From contig JAKBBA010000068.1 of NCBI GenBank assembly GCA_021808665.1, positions 1-17,233 of the forward strand: a DNA stretch of 17,233 nucleotides, written 5' to 3'. Source of the stretch: Actinomycetes bacterium. GTDB taxonomy: Bacteria; Actinomycetota; Acidimicrobiia; Acidimicrobiales; Palsa-688. Of the stretch, positions 14,863 through 17,233 are shown in pieces. Position 1 is the stretch's first letter. Each line of letters opens with the position of its first letter. Position numbers and translations under genes: made by a program. The notes under the pieces are model-generated. The model was not told the DNA's origin. It did not search any database and saw only the letters and a list, made by a program, of their open reading frames with translations.

Positions 14863-16281
14863 GTGGTTGCTGGGACCGGCGACGGGTTTCCGGAAGGCTT
14901 CGTGTGGGGTGCTGCGACGGCGGCGTACCAGATCGAAGGTGCGGTCCGCCGCGACGGGCGCGGCGTATCCATCTGGGACGTGTTCTCCCATAAGCCCGGT
15001 GCGGTCCGCAATGGCGACACCGGTGACACAGCCTGCAGCCACTACGATCGTCTCGAAGAGGACCTGGATCTCATGGCGCAACTGGGTCTTCGCGCGTACA
15101 GGTTCTCCATTTCGTGGCCGAGAGTCCAGCCAGACGGAGCTGGGTCCGCAAATCCCGCTGGCTTGGACTTCTACCGCCGGCTCGTGGACGGTCTCGCAGT
15201 GCGGGGTATCGCTGCGATGGCGACCCTCTACCACTGGGACCTTCCCCAGCCACTGGAGGACGCCGGGGGCTGGACCGCCCGCGACACTGCGATGCGCTTC
15301 GCCGATTACGCAGCGGTGGTGGGCGAGGCGCTTCAAGGGCGGGTGGATCGCTGGATCACGCTCAACGAACCGTGGTGCTCGGCTTGGCTCGGCTACGGCC
15401 GCGGCCTTCATGCACCGGGCAGAAGGGACGTGAGGGCGGCGATTTCTAGCACGCACCACCTGCTCCTCGGCCACGGCCTAGCGGTTGCGGCGCTTCGGGC
15501 CAACGACCGTGCTCCGGTTGGCATCACCCTCAACCTCACCACGGCGATAGCCGCAAGTGATCATCCTGACGACGTCGACGCTGCGCGTAGGGTCGACGGT
15601 CAGTCGAACAGGCTGTATCTCGACGCTGTCCTCCGGGGCTCGTACCCCGCCGACATGGTGGAGCACTACGCTCCCTTCGGGGCTTTTGAAGTCGCGTTGG
15701 ACGGAGACTCTGAAGTCATATCGACGCCCATCGACTTCCTCGGCGTCAACTTCTACACCTCGACGGTGGTCGCCGAGCGGGGGCGCGTCGACGCAGCCAG
15801 ACAGCTGGGCTTCGACATCGGACGCATCGAGAGCGATCCGGTCCTCGACGACCTCCGAGCCCTGCACGTGAGACGTCCCAATTTCAAGCGCACTGCGATG
15901 GGTTGGGAGGAAGACCCGGCGGCCTTTGCCGACTTGCTGGTGCGTCTTCACGAGGAATATCAGGCCCCGCCGATCTATGTCACAGAGAACGGTGCCGCCT
16001 GCGACGACTATGTCGACCCTGACGGCGCTATCGGGGACGGGGCGAGGATCTCCTATCTGCGAAGCCACCTCACAGCGTTGCGCGAAGCCATCGGCAAAGG
16101 CGTGGACGTCCGCGGCTACTTCGCGTGGAGCCTCATGGACAACTTCGAATGGTCCTTCGGCTACTCGAGGCGCTTCGGCCTCGTCTGGGTCGACTATCCG
16201 AGCGGGCGGAGGATACCGAAGGCGAGTTTTTCTTGGTACCGATCCGTGATAGCGAGCAACGGCGCCAGCATCGTTAACTGA
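14863..16281 (+). CDS. Beta-glucosidase, glycoside hydrolase family 1
   Basis: A 472-residue retaining beta-glycosidase of normal GH1 length. It starts with the family signature FPEGFVWGAATAAYQIEGA (9-27, with Q23 for sugar binding). H124 and W125 in YHWD follow, then the acid/base TLNEPW (E169), the nucleophile YVTENG (E375), and RGYFAWSLMDNFEW (417-430), which binds the glycone. No signal peptide is present, so it acts on imported beta-glucosides or similar sugars in the cytoplasm. The start is GTG at 14863, with GAGGAGGG ending 4 bases before it. It diverges from the importer operon and ends 42 bases before the convergent lipoprotein gene. Beta-galactosidase or beta-fucosidase side activity is common in this family, so the natural substrate is open. 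Confidence 0.94.
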   Translation: MVAGTGDGFPEGFVWGAATAAYQIEGAVRRDGRGVSIWDVFSHKPGAVRNGDTGDTACSHYDRLEEDLDLMAQLGLRAYRFSISWPRVQPDGAGSANPAGLDFYRRLVDGLAVRGIAAMATLYHWDLPQPLEDAGGWTARDTAMRFADYAAVVGEALQGRVDRWITLNEPWCSAWLGYGRGLHAPGRRDVRAAISSTHHLLLGHGLAVAALRANDRAPVGITLNLTTAIAASDHPDDVDAARRVDGQSNRLYLDAVLRGSYPADMVEHYAPFGAFEVALDGDSEVISTPIDFLGVNFYTSTVVAERGRVDAARQLGFDIGRIESDPVLDDLRALHVRRPNFKRTAMGWEEDPAAFADLLVRLHEEYQAPPIYVTENGAACDDYVDPDGAIGDGARISYLRSHLTALREAIGKGVDVRGYFAWSLMDNFEWSFGYSRRFGLVWVDYPSGRRIPKASFSWYRSVIASNGASIVN

Positions 16282-16287
16282 AGAGCG

Positions 16288-16334
16288 GCGGGAGCGCTAC
16301 CGAACCACACGATACGTCCGTGGTCACGCTCCGC
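16288..16334. terminator. Stem-loop between convergent genes, possible bidirectional terminator
   Basis: GCGGGAGCG (16288-16296) pairs with CGCTCCGC (16327-16334) with one bulged base, and inside it ACCAC (16304-16308) pairs with GTGGT (16320-16324). The structure fills the gap between the GH1 stop and the lipoprotein stop and runs into the last codons of the latter. No U-tract follows, so a canonical intrinsic terminator is not shown. Confidence 0.4.
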
Positions 16335-17190
16335 AGACTTTCGCTGGGAACGTCACCGAGCTCGCAATTGAGATGACCGTCGAGATCTGAGTAGGACTCG
16401 TCAAGTTTGCCTGGATGCCGAGAGCATGGGTCTTGTCGATCGCCAGGTCGATGACGGCAAGGTACGGCTCGGGCACGGCCTGCCCCTGGGGTGCAACGGA
16501 GGTTGTCGTGGCGGAGCCGCGGGTATACGACAGGAGGTGCCCCGTCACGCCGCAGACCAGGAGCTGTTGGGACGACAGCGGCTGGAAACCCGCCGGCAGC
16601 GGCGGAAGGGCCGACACGGACGCACCGGTCGAGAACGAGACTGTCTCTGTGCCCGAGGCGCTTCGAAGGACTGCACCACCCGACGACGTGGCCGTCGCTG
16701 ACCACGTTGTGGGGTACAAGGTCGAGAAGCTGCCGCTCGCTGACGCGAAAGGATAGAACGTTCCCGGTGCGGTCAGCTGCTGATTGGCGCTGATCCAGCC
16801 GGTGACAGATACTCCTTTGACGTTCAGCCACCCGCCGGAGGCCGGGTTGTAGGAGTTGACGGTGACCTCTGCTCCCCTCACGAGGGTGCCGAGAACTTTC
16901 GCCGACGTCGACGGGCCAGCGCGCATGTCGATCCCGAGCGGGTACACAACCGTGCGGGTCCCGCTGGAGGGCGGTGTAGTGGTGGTCGTGGCGCCGGGGA
17001 CCGTGGTCGTGGTCGTCGTCGTCGTCGTCGTAACAGTGACCGTTGTCGACGGCGCTGGCGGAGTGGACGTGGTTGTCGCAACAGGTGGCAGGACGGACTT
17101 GGCTGAGGATCCACACCCAGCGGCGAGGGCCGCTGCAACGATTCCCATGGCTCCAAGTTTGACCCTAGATAGTTTGTGAGACGCTGCCAC
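16324..17190 (-). CDS. SH3-domain lipoprotein with Thr-rich linker
   Basis: A 288-residue predicted cell-surface lipoprotein. A basic start (KLSRVK), a hydrophobic segment and LAAGC give a likely lipidated Cys26. A low-complexity linker (about 35-78) includes ten Thr in a row (54-63). A bacterial SH3-like domain (about 79-137) follows, with VVYPLGIDMRAGPSTSAKVLG, GAEVTV, GGWLNVK and GWI, the pattern of domains that bind peptidoglycan or peptides. The C-terminal 150 residues, with Cys213 and Cys286 that could pair, match no family I recognise. The start is GTG at 17190, chosen because it keeps the basic start of the signal peptide; AGG sits very close, and a TAACGT box 6 bases upstream would also permit a leaderless transcript. 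ATG at 17148 is an alternative. Probably a cell-wall-associated protein of unknown role. Confidence 0.8.
   Translation of the reverse strand: MAASHKLSRVKLGAMGIVAAALAAGCGSSAKSVLPPVATTTSTPPAPSTTVTVTTTTTTTTTTVPGATTTTTPPSSGTRTVVYPLGIDMRAGPSTSAKVLGTLVRGAEVTVNSYNPASGGWLNVKGVSVTGWISANQQLTAPGTFYPFASASGSFSTLYPTTWSATATSSGGAVLRSASGTETVSFSTGASVSALPPLPAGFQPLSSQQLLVCGVTGHLLSYTRGSATTTSVAPQGQAVPEPYLAVIDLAIDKTHALGIQANLTSPTQISTVISIASSVTFPAKVCGA
17012..17030. repeat. GTC trinucleotide tract inside the lipoprotein gene
   Basis: Six consecutive GTC units plus one base occur here. On the minus strand they encode part of the ten-Thr run of the lipoprotein linker. Being in phase, unit gains or losses would change linker length without a frameshift. 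Confidence 0.75.
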
Positions 17191-17233
17191 ACCTCAACGT
17201 TACTCCCCGACACTGCGGCGGGCGATGGCGCTC

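Noticed and set aside
17012..17030. GTC tract as a CRISPR-like or mobile repeat
   Set aside because: A simple in-phase codon repeat inside a low-complexity linker, without spacers.
17191..17233. Possible start of another gene at the right edge
   Set aside because: An ATG at 17224 has no ribosome-binding site and only three codons are available.

Overview
The window is GC-rich, densely packed bacterial DNA with nearly continuous coding on both strands, several GTG/TTG starts and many 4-14 bp gene overlaps. The dapD product is of the actinobacterial length and type. Two lipoproteins have Ser/Thr-rich linkers, one with a long Thr run like those common in deep-branching Actinobacteria. An actinobacterium, possibly Acidimicrobiia-like, is the best guess. 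This is inference; no rRNA or tRNA gene is present to confirm it.

Layout. (A) 1-347: the first codons of a membrane-anchored protein on the minus strand, then a divergent promoter region. (B) 348-5526, carbohydrate block: a stand-alone MalK/UgpC/MsiK-type ATPase on the plus strand converges tail-to-tail on a minus-strand series dapD -> DeoR-family regulator -> GH36 alpha-galactosidase. (C) 5632-6846: an MFS transporter diverging from dapD. (D) 6818-14678: an eight-gene minus-strand operon, reading lipoprotein substrate-binding protein -> permease -> permease -> ATPase (Ssu/Tau/nitrate-type importer) -> benzoylformate-decarboxylase-like ThDP enzyme -> FAH-family hydrolase -> SDR dehydrogenase -> second FAH-family hydrolase. 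(E) 14863-16281: a GH1 beta-glucosidase diverging from that operon. (F) 16324-17190: a minus-strand SH3-domain lipoprotein, separated from GH1 by a stem-loop.

How the genes may work together. In B, the regulator and alpha-galactosidase are translationally coupled, which suggests sugar-phosphate-responsive control of alpha-galactoside use; the orphan ATPase probably energises sugar importers encoded elsewhere. In D, the importer genes overlap each other and the ThDP enzyme gene, so uptake and breakdown of one small organic acid (aromatic, or a 2-oxo/2,4-dioxo acid) look to be made from one transcript. The order decarboxylase / C-C hydrolase / dehydrogenase / C-C hydrolase does not match any pathway I can name with confidence and is the most interesting part of the window.

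No CRISPR array, insertion sequence, tRNA or rRNA was seen.
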